A stretch of DNA of 22,393 nucleotides from CBDIHP01 sp965279195 (GCA_965279195.1 CBDIHP010000008.1:1-22393), one strand, 5' to 3'; positions 1-7,353 are shown, counted from the first letter of the stretch. Numbers and translations: made by a program. The notes: generated by a model from the letters alone, not told the origin.

Positions 1-247
1 GCTTCCAGCGGAGGAACGGCCCGGCGACCGCCCGGACGATCCAGGGGAGCTTGAGCGAGAAGCCCTCCACCGAGCTGACGATCATGTCCGCCATGTGCTT
101 GCAGTTCTGGGCGAGGCTCCACTGGCCCGCCCGGTCGTAGCCGCGATCGAGGAGGCGGTCGACCTCGGACATGATGTCGTCGACGCGCTCGAACGTCAGC
201 CGCCGTCGGGCGGGTTTGGCGGAGCTGGACGAGGCGGTCGCGGACAT
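1..247 (-). CDS. DUF1569 family protein, truncated at the window edge
   Basis: Only the N-terminal 82 residues are present; the 3' end lies outside the window. The ATG at 247 has a good ribosome binding site (AGGAGT at 256-261, 8 bases away). After a Ser/Ala-rich start, residues 14-25 read RRRLTFERVDDI and residues 36-54 contain GYDRAGQWSLAQNCKHMAD. This W-S-L-x-Q-x-x-x-H pattern is typical of DUF1569, a family that I believe belongs to the DinB-like four-helix group. Its biochemical role is not known, although metal binding is plausible for DinB-like folds. It is followed upstream, on the same strand, by the membrane protein gene that ends at 276, leaving a gap of only 28 bases, so the two may be cotranscribed. 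The family call is fairly sure; the function is unknown. Confidence 0.7.
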   Translation of the reverse strand, partial: MSATASSSSAKPARRRLTFERVDDIMSEVDRLLDRGYDRAGQWSLAQNCKHMADMIVSSVEGFSLKLPWIVRAVAGPFLRWK

Positions 248-275
248 CGAGAAAGACTCCTAAACAATTCAACCA

Positions 276-1955
276 CTATGGCTTGCGTCGAAAAACCCGC
301 ACACGGCCGGTCTCGGAAACCGGCTCGAACCATCGCCCGGTCGCGGCATCCAGGGCAGGATCCCCGCCGACGACCACCAGCCAGTCGATCGCAAGATGGT
401 ACCGGCCAAGGAGATCCGACCAGAGTTCGGCACGCTTCGGGGCGTCGCTCGGGTCGTCGAGTCGGGCGATATCCTCGAAGAGGCGGGCCGGGGGATGGTC
501 GAGACTCTCGCGGAACCGTACGGGGAAATAGTAATGCGACGTCTCATAGTCGCTCAAGACGACAGCGTCGGTGTTCAGGCCGATCCGGGTATCCAGGTGG
601 AGCAGGGGATTCGACCGGAACTTGCCAGCCGTGCCGGTCAGGAGTGTCCCGATCGTCTGGCCCGGCAAGGCTTTGAGTGCTCCGGTCGCGTCCAGGAATT
701 CCCCACCCCTGGCGCGACAATCCAGGGCGTAGTCCCAGACGAAGGCCGACTGGAGCGCCAGTGCCACACCGAGGCAAATCGTCGACAACCTGCCGAACCG
801 CAAACACGGGATCAGCGAAACGAACCCAATCAGGACCACCCGCTGAGGCATGTAGTGTCCGTGCGAGACGCCGAGGGTGTCCGGGCCGAGGATCCCGGCG
901 GCGAGGATCAGACCGCCGAGCAGCCCCCAGGGGCGGTTCCGATCTCCGTCGCGGAGCGTGCCGCGAATCGACGAAACGAACCCAATCCCGGTCCAGAACA
1001 CCGGCGCGAAGATCAGGTTGAGCGGCGTCCGCGACGACGAAAACGGCCGGAACCCCTTGCCTGCGAGCGAGATCGGATCGACCCAGCCGAGCTGATTGGC
1101 CCACGACGCCGGAGACAGCGGGTCAGCGAGATGCTCCCAGACCGGCTCCATCTTCCCCCCCTCCCGGGTGAGGCCGAGGTACATCAGCCCGAGCGGAAGA
1201 AGGGGAAACAAAGCCAATGCGGTCCAGGCGAGGAGTCTCCCGGAGTGCGGAGGCTTCCTTCCGCTGGGTTCTCGCGGAGTTTGCTCCGCGCGCCCGAACG
1301 AAGCCAATTGCGGTGACTCTTCGCCGTCCCTCGGGAGCAAGCGTCCGCACTCCAGGGCGGTGAGGACCATCAGGCCGAAGACCGTCAGGCCCAGGCTGAT
1401 GGGGTGGCAGAAATAGCCGAGCACCAGCAGGGCCGTGAGGCGAATCGACCAAACGAAGCCAATCCGCGAGCGGCCGGACCACCAGACGGCCCAGGTCAGG
1501 GGAGTGAGCGCGGCACCCATCAGGAAGCCGGTGAAGCCGAACAGCCAGGTGACGTTCAGGGCCAGGATCGCGGCCGCACAACCTGTAGGGAGGACGGCGC
1601 TCCCTCCGGCGACCACGTATCTCAGCGCAACGATCGACGTCGCAAGGAGTACGAGCGTGATGGCCGTGGCCAGTCGGTCGGCGACATCGGGCCGGAAGGC
1701 GGCGTCGAGGGCGATGAAGAGGAGGTGGCCCGCCCAGTTCGGCAGGGGCTGCCAGCGAACCTCGAACGCCTCGCGGAAGGGGCTGTCCGGCGCGAGCGAC
1801 AGCCGGATGATCCGGGCGTTGTAGAGGTGGGAAGTGCCGTCCTGGGTGACGAACTCGGGGACCAGGGCGATCGCCAGGAGGGCCGGGACGAGCGGCAGGA
1901 CGGCGGCCGTCAGGATCCGGGGCAATGCCCGGAAGAAGGGTCGTGGGGCATCCAT
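276..1955 (-). CDS. Large polytopic membrane protein, possibly GT-C-like glycosyltransferase
   Basis: 559 residues from the ATG at 1955. I chose it over upstream ATGs because GGGGAG stands about 9 bases before it and a basic stretch plus the first membrane helix (about residues 14-33) follow directly. About ten hydrophobic segments can be seen, then a soluble C-terminal region (about 420-559). The first outside loop has QDGTSHLYNA (residues 38-47); an acidic residue in this loop is typical of GT-C transferases, but no family motif is certain, so the product may equally be an uncharacterised membrane protein. Residues of about 201-238 form a hydrophilic, low-complexity insert that coincides with a palindromic DNA element at 1242-1353. 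The DNA word encoding IGFV(S/W) occurs three times in frame and twice out of frame. Confidence is high that it is a gene, low for function. Confidence 0.75.
   Translation of the reverse strand: MDAPRPFFRALPRILTAAVLPLVPALLAIALVPEFVTQDGTSHLYNARIIRLSLAPDSPFREAFEVRWQPLPNWAGHLLFIALDAAFRPDVADRLATAITLVLLATSIVALRYVVAGGSAVLPTGCAAAILALNVTWLFGFTGFLMGAALTPLTWAVWWSGRSRIGFVWSIRLTALLVLGYFCHPISLGLTVFGLMVLTALECGRLLPRDGEESPQLASFGRAEQTPREPSGRKPPHSGRLLAWTALALFPLLPLGLMYLGLTREGGKMEPVWEHLADPLSPASWANQLGWVDPISLAGKGFRPFSSSRTPLNLIFAPVFWTGIGFVSSIRGTLRDGDRNRPWGLLGGLILAAGILGPDTLGVSHGHYMPQRVVLIGFVSLIPCLRFGRLSTICLGVALALQSAFVWDYALDCRARGGEFLDATGALKALPGQTIGTLLTGTAGKFRSNPLLHLDTRIGLNTDAVVLSDYETSHYYFPVRFRESLDHPPARLFEDIARLDDPSDAPKRAELWSDLLGRYHLAIDWLVVVGGDPALDAATGRWFEPVSETGRVRVFRRKP
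815..1466 (-). repeat. Five copies of a short repeated word (ATTGGSTTCGTTTSG) inside a coding sequence
   Basis: On the minus strand, near-identical copies of the word ATTGGSTTCGTTT occur at 815-834, 963-989, 1202-1222, 1291-1314 and 1440-1466. The copies at 963-989 and 1440-1466 agree at 24 of 27 positions, extending to GTCGATTCGC. Three copies are read in the gene frame as IGFVS, IGFVS and IGFVW; the other two fall in another frame. Conservation across frames points to a DNA repeat and not to a protein motif. I saw no copies elsewhere in the window. Confidence 0.7.
1242..1353. repeat. 112-bp palindromic element inside the membrane protein gene
   Basis: The ends are inverted repeats of 15 bases, GGAGTGCGGAGGCTT at 1242-1256 against AAGCGTCCGCACTCC at 1339-1353, matching at 14 of 15 positions. 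Inside lies a perfect hairpin, CGCGGAG-TTTG-CTCCGCG, at 1273-1290, followed by one copy of the short word described for this gene. It encodes about 37 hydrophilic residues between membrane segments, rich in Arg, Pro, Ser and Glu, unlike the rest of the protein. It encodes no transposase. I infer a MITE- or REP-like insertion tolerated in a loop. The 10-base end sequence TCCGCACTCC also occurs at 5373-5382, between two methyltransferase genes. Confidence 0.6.
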
Positions 1956-2290
1956 ACCGGCGGTCTCCCCTCCCTCATCCTGGCGGGGGATTGGATTTTC
2001 CATCCAGAGAAAACAACCCGCGCCCCCTCCGGACAAAGAGAAATCCGGAGGGGGCCGGGATCGGTGCGTAACAACCGGACTGACGCCCGTATGATGCTTC
2101 CTCGTGTTGCCGAATCAACGTCAGCCGGAGGAATCCGGGTCGCAGCCGCTGGATGTGCGGCAAGGTCCTAAATCACGCGGTGCTGACAAGCAAGCGTCGG
2201 GAACTGGGCCCGACCTGGCGATACCTCACTATAACGCACGCCACGGGATTTGCAAAAAAACGCTCAAGTCTCCCGACGGAGTCCCGCCCC
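1956..2290. other. 335-bp intergenic region between divergent genes
   Basis: This region separates the start of the membrane protein gene (minus) from the DUF488 gene (plus). It holds a strong hairpin at 2022-2055. Apart from that, I see only a lone -10-like TATAAC near 2235-2240 without a convincing -35 element. No open frame in it looks like a gene. Confidence 0.5.
2022..2055 (-). terminator. Strong hairpin in the leader of the membrane protein gene
   Basis: A perfect 12-bp stem is formed by GCCCCCTCCGGA (2022-2033) and TCCGGAGGGGGC (2044-2055), with a 10-base loop. On the minus strand the stem is followed by a loose T-rich run (GTTGTTTTC) before the coding start at 1955. It could be an intrinsic terminator or attenuator for transcripts entering that gene, or simply a block between divergent genes. 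The palindrome is directly visible; its function is inferred. Confidence 0.45.
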
Positions 2291-2809
2291 ATGACCCTCT
2301 GGCTCGTCGGCTATGGCGCCTGGCCGGTCCCGAAACGCGCCTCAAGCCTTGTGCAATCCCTCAAGGCTCGCGACGTCAACCGCCTGGTGGACGTCCGCCT
2401 GAATCCGTGCGCGTCGGCGCTCGATCCCGCCAACACCTACGGCCCGAAGCGCTGGAACCTCCAGGCGGGCGAGTCGGAAGGGATCGTCGGCCTGCTCGCC
2501 GAAGGGGGCATCGCGTACGAGTGGCTGGTCGAACTGGGCAACCCTCAGCGACAGGATCACGCGATGCGGGTGTTGAAGGAGCATCTCGCGGAGCCGACCG
2601 GGATCTGGCCGGTCCACCGGGGGCTCCTGCGGCTCAAGGCGATCCTGGAGACGCCCGGCACGGTCCCCGCGATCCTCTGCGCCTGCGAGCATTGGGAGAC
2701 CTGCCACCGGACGGTGGTCGCGCGGGCGATGGTGGAACGGCACATGCCCGGCCTGATTCTGCGGGATGCGAAGTCCGGGGCGGAGATCCCGGCGGGCGAC
2801 GCACGGTAG
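2291..2809 (+). CDS. DUF488 family protein
   Basis: 172 residues. The ATG at 2291 has CGGAG 9 bases upstream and starts with the family-typical MTLWLVGYGA. Residues 32-38 are LVDVRLN, matching the DUF488 core (strand followed by an invariant Asp-Val-Arg), residues 79-84 read LVELGN, and residues 130-140 read CACEHWETCHR, the signature Cys/His-Arg motif near the C-terminus. Length is in the usual range (120-180). The function of DUF488 is not established; conserved Arg, Cys and His residues suggest a small catalytic or nucleotide-binding protein. It stands alone on the plus strand, 260 bases before the DUF427 gene. Confidence 0.85.
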   Translation: MTLWLVGYGAWPVPKRASSLVQSLKARDVNRLVDVRLNPCASALDPANTYGPKRWNLQAGESEGIVGLLAEGGIAYEWLVELGNPQRQDHAMRVLKEHLAEPTGIWPVHRGLLRLKAILETPGTVPAILCACEHWETCHRTVVARAMVERHMPGLILRDAKSGAEIPAGDAR

Positions 2810-2997
2810 CGGCGACGAGACGGTCCGTCGGGGGCGTTCCGGATCACGCGCGGTCGGGTCCGACCGACCCGTGGCCGCCCCTTCCCGATCCGGGCCGGCG
2901 TGCCTACGCCAGAAGGGGCGACCGGCATGCCGACCGGCCACGAAGCGTCCGTCGCCGGCCGGCTTCGATCCGAACGGTTCCGGTCCCCAACGCTCAA

Positions 2998-3013
2998 TCC
3001 GAACGAATTCGGA
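2998..3013. repeat. Small inverted repeat upstream of the DUF427 gene
   Basis: TCCGAA-CGAA-TTCGGA is a perfect 6-bp inverted repeat with a 4-base loop, 57 bases before the DUF427 start. It may be an operator or a chance palindrome. The surrounding 2810-3069 intergenic stretch shows nothing else that I can support. Confidence 0.3.
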
Positions 3014-3069
3014 AATCTGGATTTTATCTCTGCCTGACCCTTGTCATCGAAATTCCAGGAGGCGATAGT

Positions 3070-3387
3070 ATGGCGGTCGTGATTCGCGAGAAGGGCACCG
3101 GGACGACCCTGGCCCAGGCCGAGGCGGGCCCCGACCTGATCGAGTACGAAGGCAACTGGTACTTCGCCCCGGGCGTCGTCGAGCAGGACTCGCTGCGCGT
3201 GACCGAGCGGACGTACACCTGCCCGTACAAGGGGACGTGCAACTGGGTCGACTTCGTCGGCCCCGAGGGGCGGGTGGTCAAGGACGTCGGCTGGGTCTAT
3301 CCCAAGGTCAAGCCGGGGCACGAGGCGATCGAAGGACGGTACGCGTTCTACGCCCACAGCCGCGGCCCGACGAAGGCCGAGTCCTGA
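3070..3387 (+). CDS. DUF427 domain protein
   Basis: 105 residues, the full length expected for a single DUF427 domain. The ATG at 3070 has a near-perfect AGGAGG at 3057-3062, 7 bases away. Hallmarks are W33 in EGNWYFAPGVV, the central TERTYTCPYKGTCNWVDF (residues about 46-63), where DUF427 proteins have T-x-C-P-x-K-G, and the C-terminal VGWVYPKVKPGHEAIEGRYAFY-type block (residues about 76-97). The fold is a small beta barrel; no reaction has been firmly assigned to the family. The strong ribosome site and separate spacing suggest an independently expressed small cytoplasmic protein. Confidence 0.88.
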   Translation: MAVVIREKGTGTTLAQAEAGPDLIEYEGNWYFAPGVVEQDSLRVTERTYTCPYKGTCNWVDFVGPEGRVVKDVGWVYPKVKPGHEAIEGRYAFYAHSRGPTKAES

Positions 3388-3534
3388 CCTCGCCTCCTCC
3401 CTCCCCCCCACGTCTGCGGTCTCGCGGAGCGCGATAACCGCTCGGTGCCCGGCGCACGACGCCGTGTCCCCGGGTCCCCCCGAACCGGTTGCCGATCGCT
3501 CCCCACTCGCCTTCGATTCGAAACGAGACCGCCG

Positions 3535-4518
3535 ATGACGCTCTCCCCGCAGGCGACCGCGACGGTCGCCGCCCCGGCGCATCGCCCCGCGCCGCCGCAA
3601 GGCGAACACCTGCCGATGCGTTTCCCGGACTTCCCCGCGCTCAAGCGTTACATCGCCGAGGACTATCGGCACCTGCCGCACGAGCTGGTCGACCTGCCGC
3701 CGGGGTTCCGGCCGAACGCCCACTGGGCGTGGCGCTGCTCGCCCCGGTTCTTCCGGGCGCTCTCGGCGATCCGCGACCACGCCCGGGAGGGGGCGTCGCT
3801 GCTGGACATCGGCGGCTACCCCGGCTCGTTCGTCCGCCTCGCCCGGGCCTGCTACGGCGACCTCATCCAACTCCACGCCTGCGGGATGCCCGTGAGGCCC
3901 GACTTCCTCGACGCCATCGCGGCCGAGGGCATCGACTTCCGCGCGGCCAATCTCGACCCAGACGTGCTCGCGCCGCCCGGCATGCCGATCGGCCTGCCGT
4001 ACGAATCGGGCTCGATCGACATCATCACATGCATGGAAGTCGTGGAGCACCTGTACTCGCTCCGGACGTTCTTCACCGAATGCGCCCGGGTTCTCTCCCC
4101 CGGGGGGATCCTCTACGTCACCACCAACAACGTCCTCGACCGGGCGGGCCTGCTCCGGGCCCTGACCCGCGAGGAGACGAACCTGGATCCGGACATCGAC
4201 CAGACCTCGATCTGGTCCGACCACCACGACCAGTGGCGCGGGCACGTCCGGTTCTACTCGAATGCGCTCCTGGGTCGCACCGCCGCCCGCGCGGGCCTTT
4301 CCACGGTCTCCGCCGGCTACTTCGAGAACCACGAGGATCCCGACGTCTTCCGATGGGATGATCGCGGCCCCGTGGGAGCCGTCCGCGCCCGCCTTCGGGG
4401 CCACGGCGAACGCCCGCCGATTCACCTGAAGCAGGCCCTCCAGACCCTCCTCCACATGGGTCCACGCGGGCTGGCGGCGAAGCACCATTCGCACCTGGAG
4501 ATCGTCTTCCAGAAGTGA
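3535..4518 (+). CDS. Class I SAM-dependent methyltransferase (first of three)
   Basis: 327 residues from the ATG at 3535. The ribosome site is weak (ACGAGA), and an in-frame ATG at 3616 (MRFPDFPALKRYI) is a possible alternative start that would remove a low-complexity Ala/Pro-rich N-terminus. The SAM-binding motif I is SLLDIGGYPGSF (residues 88-99). A later block, CMEVVEHLYSLRTFFTECAR followed by VLSPGGILYVTTNN, matches the motif region of Methyltransf_23-type enzymes. Substrate cannot be deduced; the C-terminal part (QWRGHVRFYSNALLGRTA) resembles methyltransferases acting on sugars or lipids only loosely. It begins a run of three methyltransferase genes on the same strand. Confidence 0.8.
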   Translation: MTLSPQATATVAAPAHRPAPPQGEHLPMRFPDFPALKRYIAEDYRHLPHELVDLPPGFRPNAHWAWRCSPRFFRALSAIRDHAREGASLLDIGGYPGSFVRLARACYGDLIQLHACGMPVRPDFLDAIAAEGIDFRAANLDPDVLAPPGMPIGLPYESGSIDIITCMEVVEHLYSLRTFFTECARVLSPGGILYVTTNNVLDRAGLLRALTREETNLDPDIDQTSIWSDHHDQWRGHVRFYSNALLGRTAARAGLSTVSAGYFENHEDPDVFRWDDRGPVGAVRARLRGHGERPPIHLKQALQTLLHMGPRGLAAKHHSHLEIVFQK

Positions 4519-4714
4519 CCGGCGCGGCCTCCGCCAGCGCTCCGTGGCCGGGGTCCCGTCTTCGAGACCCTGGCTCCCCGGCATGCGACCATCGCGCATC
4601 GTCCGGCCTTCACCGCAACGAATCACATCCTCGTTGACCCGGATCCTTCCGTCTGGTCCGCTGCCGGTGCACCGGGATCTCGGAGCGAGGCCCCAGCCAC
4701 GATGGACAAGCACC

Positions 4715-5353
4715 ATGTCCGAGCCGCTCGACCTCCGTTCCAGCTATGACCGCGTCGCGGACGATTACGCCCTGCGCATCGCAAACGAGCTGGAACATAA
4801 GCCGTTCGATCGCGACATCCTCGACCGGTTCGCGGATCGGGTCCGCGACCTCGGCCCGGCGTGCGACGTCGGATGCGGTCCCGGGCACGTGGCGCGATTT
4901 CTGCACGATCGCGGCGTACAGATCTCGGGCGCGGACCTTTCTCTCGGGATGATCCAGGCGGCCCGGGCATGTCAGCCGCTCATCGATTTCCGTGTCGCGG
5001 ACATGCGAGCCTTGCCCTTCGATGACGCCGCCCTGGCGGGCGTGGTCGCGTTCTACTCGATCATCCACATCGCGAGGGCTGAGCATCCGGCGGTGTTCCG
5101 GGAATTCCGGCGCGTCCTCCGGGCTAGCGGCGTCCTGCTGGTCGCCTTCCACATCGGCGACAGCACCGTGCACCTCGACGAGATGTGGGGGCACCGCGTG
5201 TCGATGGATTTCGGATTCCTGCCGGCGTCGCTGATCCGCGACGAGATCGAAGCCGCCGGCTTCCGGATGCTCGACTGCCACGAGCGCGAGCCCTATCCGG
5301 ACGTCGAATACGCCAGCCGGCGGGCCTACCTGATGGCGGAAACGCGAACTTGA
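4715..5353 (+). CDS. Class I SAM-dependent methyltransferase (second of three)
   Basis: 212 residues from the ATG at 4715, chosen because it opens just before the family-typical LRSSYDRVADDYALRI. Motif I is DVGCGPGHVA (residues 51-60), the acidic end of strand 2 is GADLSLGMI (72-80), and post-motif regions are DFRVADMRALPFDD (91-104) and EFRRVLRASGVLLVAFH (130-146). This is a compact Methyltransf_11-type enzyme, of the usual length for a small-molecule methyltransferase. The ribosome site is poor. A gap of 196 bases separates it from the gene before and 86 bases from the gene after. The substrate is unknown. Confidence 0.82.
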   Translation: MSEPLDLRSSYDRVADDYALRIANELEHKPFDRDILDRFADRVRDLGPACDVGCGPGHVARFLHDRGVQISGADLSLGMIQAARACQPLIDFRVADMRALPFDDAALAGVVAFYSIIHIARAEHPAVFREFRRVLRASGVLLVAFHIGDSTVHLDEMWGHRVSMDFGFLPASLIRDEIEAAGFRMLDCHEREPYPDVEYASRRAYLMAETRT

Positions 5354-5439
5354 AAAAAGCGCAAGGTCTGCTTCCGCACTCCAGAAGGGGGGCGTATCCT
5401 TGTGAGAGGTTGCAAGCCGCTTGCCCAGGGAGTGCCGTC

Positions 5440-6288
5440 ATGCGTCGATCCGGGATCCTCGTCGGTCTGTTCGCCCTCGTCGGCGGTTGGCATTCGCTTG
5501 CGTGGGGGCAGGCCGAAACGAAGCCCCAGGCCAAGGGGGACGCGCCGGCGGCGGCGAAATCGAAGGACGAAGCCCAGGCACCGACGCACAACAAGCCGAG
5601 GCGCCTGAGGCGCGGCGGGCCGCTGGTGTACATGGGCCGCGAGGTCGCCGACGTCATGACCTTCCATGGCGCCGACTGGCTCGTCCGCGACACCCGCGAG
5701 GCGGAGGAGCAGCCCGAGCAGATGCTCGACTCGCTCAAGCTCAAGCCGGGCGACGTCGTGGCGGACGTCGGGGCGGGGGTGGGATACACCAGCATCAAGA
5801 TCGCGCGTCGGGTGGGCGCGAAGGGCCTGGTCTACGCGACCGACGTGCAGCCGCAGATGCTCCGGATGCTCGCCGCCAACGCCAAGGACGCCGGGTTCAA
5901 GAACATCAAGGGGGTCCTCTGCACCCCGACCGACCAGAAGCTCCCCGAAGGCTCGGTCGACCTGGCGATCATGGTCGACGTCTACCACGAATGCTCCGAC
6001 CCTGAGGCGACTCTGCACAGCATCCGCAAGGGGCTCAAGCCCAAGGGCCGGCTCGTCCTGATCGAGTTCCGGGGCGAAGACCCCGAGGTCCCCATCAAGC
6101 CCGAGCACAAGATGACCTTCGAACAGGTCAAGAAGGAGATCGAGCCCCAGGGCTTCGCGTTCAAGGAGAAGCTCGACTTCCTGCCCTGGCAGCACATCAT
6201 CATCTTCGAGAAGAAAGAGGATGCGAAGGAATTGAATCGCCAGGACGCCAGGGACGCGGAGAAGAAGACGGAAGCGAAGAAGAATTGA
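5440..6288 (+). CDS. Methyltransferase-fold protein with a signal peptide (third of three)
   Basis: 282 residues from the ATG at 5440, with GGGAG 7 bases upstream. Residues 1-25 form a signal peptide: MRR, a hydrophobic core (ILVGLFALVGG), then a likely signal peptidase I site after AWGQA. A charged Lys/Ala/Pro linker follows. The methyltransferase fold begins with VVADVGAGVGYTSIKIA (residues 106-122), with YATDVQPQML (132-141) as strand 2, and VDLAIMVDVYHE (173-184) and LKPKGRLVLIEF (199-210) later. SAM is not expected outside the cytoplasm, so an exported enzyme is odd. The last 20 or so residues (NRQDARDAEKKTEAKKN) are encoded by repeat-like DNA that starts at 6228 and seems to have extended the original C-terminus. 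The next gene is convergent. Confidence 0.8.
   Translation: MRRSGILVGLFALVGGWHSLAWGQAETKPQAKGDAPAAAKSKDEAQAPTHNKPRRLRRGGPLVYMGREVADVMTFHGADWLVRDTREAEEQPEQMLDSLKLKPGDVVADVGAGVGYTSIKIARRVGAKGLVYATDVQPQMLRMLAANAKDAGFKNIKGVLCTPTDQKLPEGSVDLAIMVDVYHECSDPEATLHSIRKGLKPKGRLVLIEFRGEDPEVPIKPEHKMTFEQVKKEIEPQGFAFKEKLDFLPWQHIIIFEKKEDAKELNRQDARDAEKKTEAKKN
6228..6240 (+). repeat. Dispersed word GGAATTGAATCGC, copy 1
   Basis: The 13-base word GGAATTGAATCGC is found here, inside the end of the exported methyltransferase gene, and identically at 20310-20322, at the end of the propeller gene; 12 of its bases recur at 7342-7353. Three hits to a 12-mer in 22 kb is far above chance. In the first and last case it leads into a palindromic repeat, so it may mark the edge of a mobile or REP-like element. 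Confidence 0.55.
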
Positions 6289-6291
6289 ACC

Positions 6292-6378
6292 ACAGTGACA
6301 CGGAGGGCACAGAGAGAGCGTGAACGATTCATGGAATCACGTTTCAGCTCTCCCTCGGTGTTCTCTGTGTCTCCCAGG
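6292..6378. repeat. Long imperfect palindrome between convergent genes (element A)
   Basis: The left arm, near 6292-6325, is CACAGTGACACGGAGGGCAC and onward; the right arm, near 6340-6378, reads on the other strand as GGGAGACACAGAGAACACCG and onward. They share the spaced pattern GACAC-n-GAG-nn-CAC-n-GAG. The centre has a smaller hairpin, GATTC-ATG-GAATC (about 6327-6339). It fills the whole gap between two convergent stop codons (6288 and 6396) and could act as a bidirectional terminator. It resembles the palindromes at 15302-15432 and 20348-20428 in design. Confidence 0.6.
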
Positions 6379-6395
6379 TACAATTCCCCTCCGCG

Positions 6396-7298
6396 TCATC
6401 CGCCCGCACCGGGGATGCCGTAGCGGTTGCGGAGGTCGATGATGAGGTCGTCCATGTCGCGCGGGACGGGGGCCTCGACGCGGACGGGTTCGCCGGTGAT
6501 GGGGTGGGTGAAGCCCAGGGTCTGGGCGTGCAGGGCCTGGCGGTGGAACTGGGCCTTGCAGCGCGGGCGGTCCTTGGGGCGATAGACGGGCTCGCCCACG
6601 ACGGGGTGCCCCATTTCGGCGAGGTGGATGCGGATCTGGTGCGTCCGGCCGGTTTCGAGCCAGCAGGCCAGGAGCGACGCGACCGGGCCGAACCGCTCGA
6701 CCAGGCGGTAATGCGTGATCGCGTGCCGGCCCTCGCCGGGCTCGCGCGCCACCCCGCGCCGGAGGTCGCCGCGGTCGGTCACGAGGGCCATGTCGATCGT
6801 GCCCGTCTCGCGCCTCGGGGTGCCCTCGACGACGGTCAGGTATTGCCGCTCGATGTTGTGGGCGCGGAAGAGATCCTGGAAGGCCCGGACGGCGCCGGGG
6901 GTCTTGGCGACGGCCAGCGCCCCCGAGGTGTCTTTGTCCAGCCGGTGGACGATCCCGGCGAAGGCTCGCCCGCCGTGGCGGAGCTGGAGGTAGCGCTGGG
7001 CGCGCTGGAGGAGCGTGTCGTCCTCGCGGTCGGGCGTGGGCAGGGTCAGCAGGCCGGCGGGCTTGTCGACGATCAGGACGTGCGGGTCCTCGTGCAGGAC
7101 CTTGAGCCGCATGGCCACCTTGCGGGCCTTGGGACGGTTGGGGAAGAACAGGACCTCGCCCCGGAGCCCGTCCTCGACGTCCCGGCCGGGCTCGTCGCAG
7201 ACCCGGCCGAGGTAGTCGATCCGCCCGTTCCGCACCGCGTCCATCGCCGCCCGCCGAGAGAGCCCGAACTTCTCGGCCACCACCTTGTCCAGTCGCAT
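6396..7298 (-). CDS. RluA-family 23S rRNA pseudouridine synthase
   Basis: 300 residues. The ATG at 7298 has GGGGAGGA directly upstream (7299-7310), and starting here gives a clean S4 RNA-binding domain at residues 1-50 (MRLDKVVAEKFGLSRRAAMD). The catalytic domain contains DKPAGLLTLPT (78-88) and the RluA signature HRLDKDTSG (118-126), with D121 as the expected catalytic aspartate, and later ETGRTHQIRIHLAEMGHPVVG. These features define RluA/RluD-type enzymes, which isomerise uridine in rRNA (RluD: helix 69 of 23S rRNA). Which site is modified cannot be told from sequence. It is divergent from the oxidoreductase at 7470, and a -10-like AGTATA (minus-strand TATACT) lies at 7320-7325. Confidence 0.92.
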   Translation of the reverse strand: MRLDKVVAEKFGLSRRAAMDAVRNGRIDYLGRVCDEPGRDVEDGLRGEVLFFPNRPKARKVAMRLKVLHEDPHVLIVDKPAGLLTLPTPDREDDTLLQRAQRYLQLRHGGRAFAGIVHRLDKDTSGALAVAKTPGAVRAFQDLFRAHNIERQYLTVVEGTPRRETGTIDMALVTDRGDLRRGVAREPGEGRHAITHYRLVERFGPVASLLACWLETGRTHQIRIHLAEMGHPVVGEPVYRPKDRPRCKAQFHRQALHAQTLGFTHPITGEPVRVEAPVPRDMDDLIIDLRNRYGIPGAGG

Positions 7299-7341
7299 TC
7301 GTTCCTCCCCAAACCGGTGAGTATAGCCACCGCGGCCGTCA

Positions 7342-7353
7342 GAATTGAATCGC
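7342..7353 (+). repeat. Dispersed word GAATTGAATCGC, copy 2
   Basis: Second occurrence of the 12-base word GAATTGAATCGC, here in the divergent intergenic region between the pseudouridine synthase and the oxidoreductase. The other two copies are at 6228-6240 and 20310-20322. No long palindrome follows it directly, but a short hairpin lies 18 bases downstream. Confidence 0.5.

Noticed and set aside
2104..3387. A possible long fusion protein ending in DUF427
   Set aside because: The part before 3070 is in a shadow frame of the DUF488 gene and unlike any domain; a near-perfect ribosome site marks the ATG at 3070 as the real start.
2557..4716. A 719-codon open frame on the minus strand across DUF488, DUF427 and a methyltransferase
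   Set aside because: It is antisense to three genes with recognisable motifs and has a composition typical of high-GC shadows.
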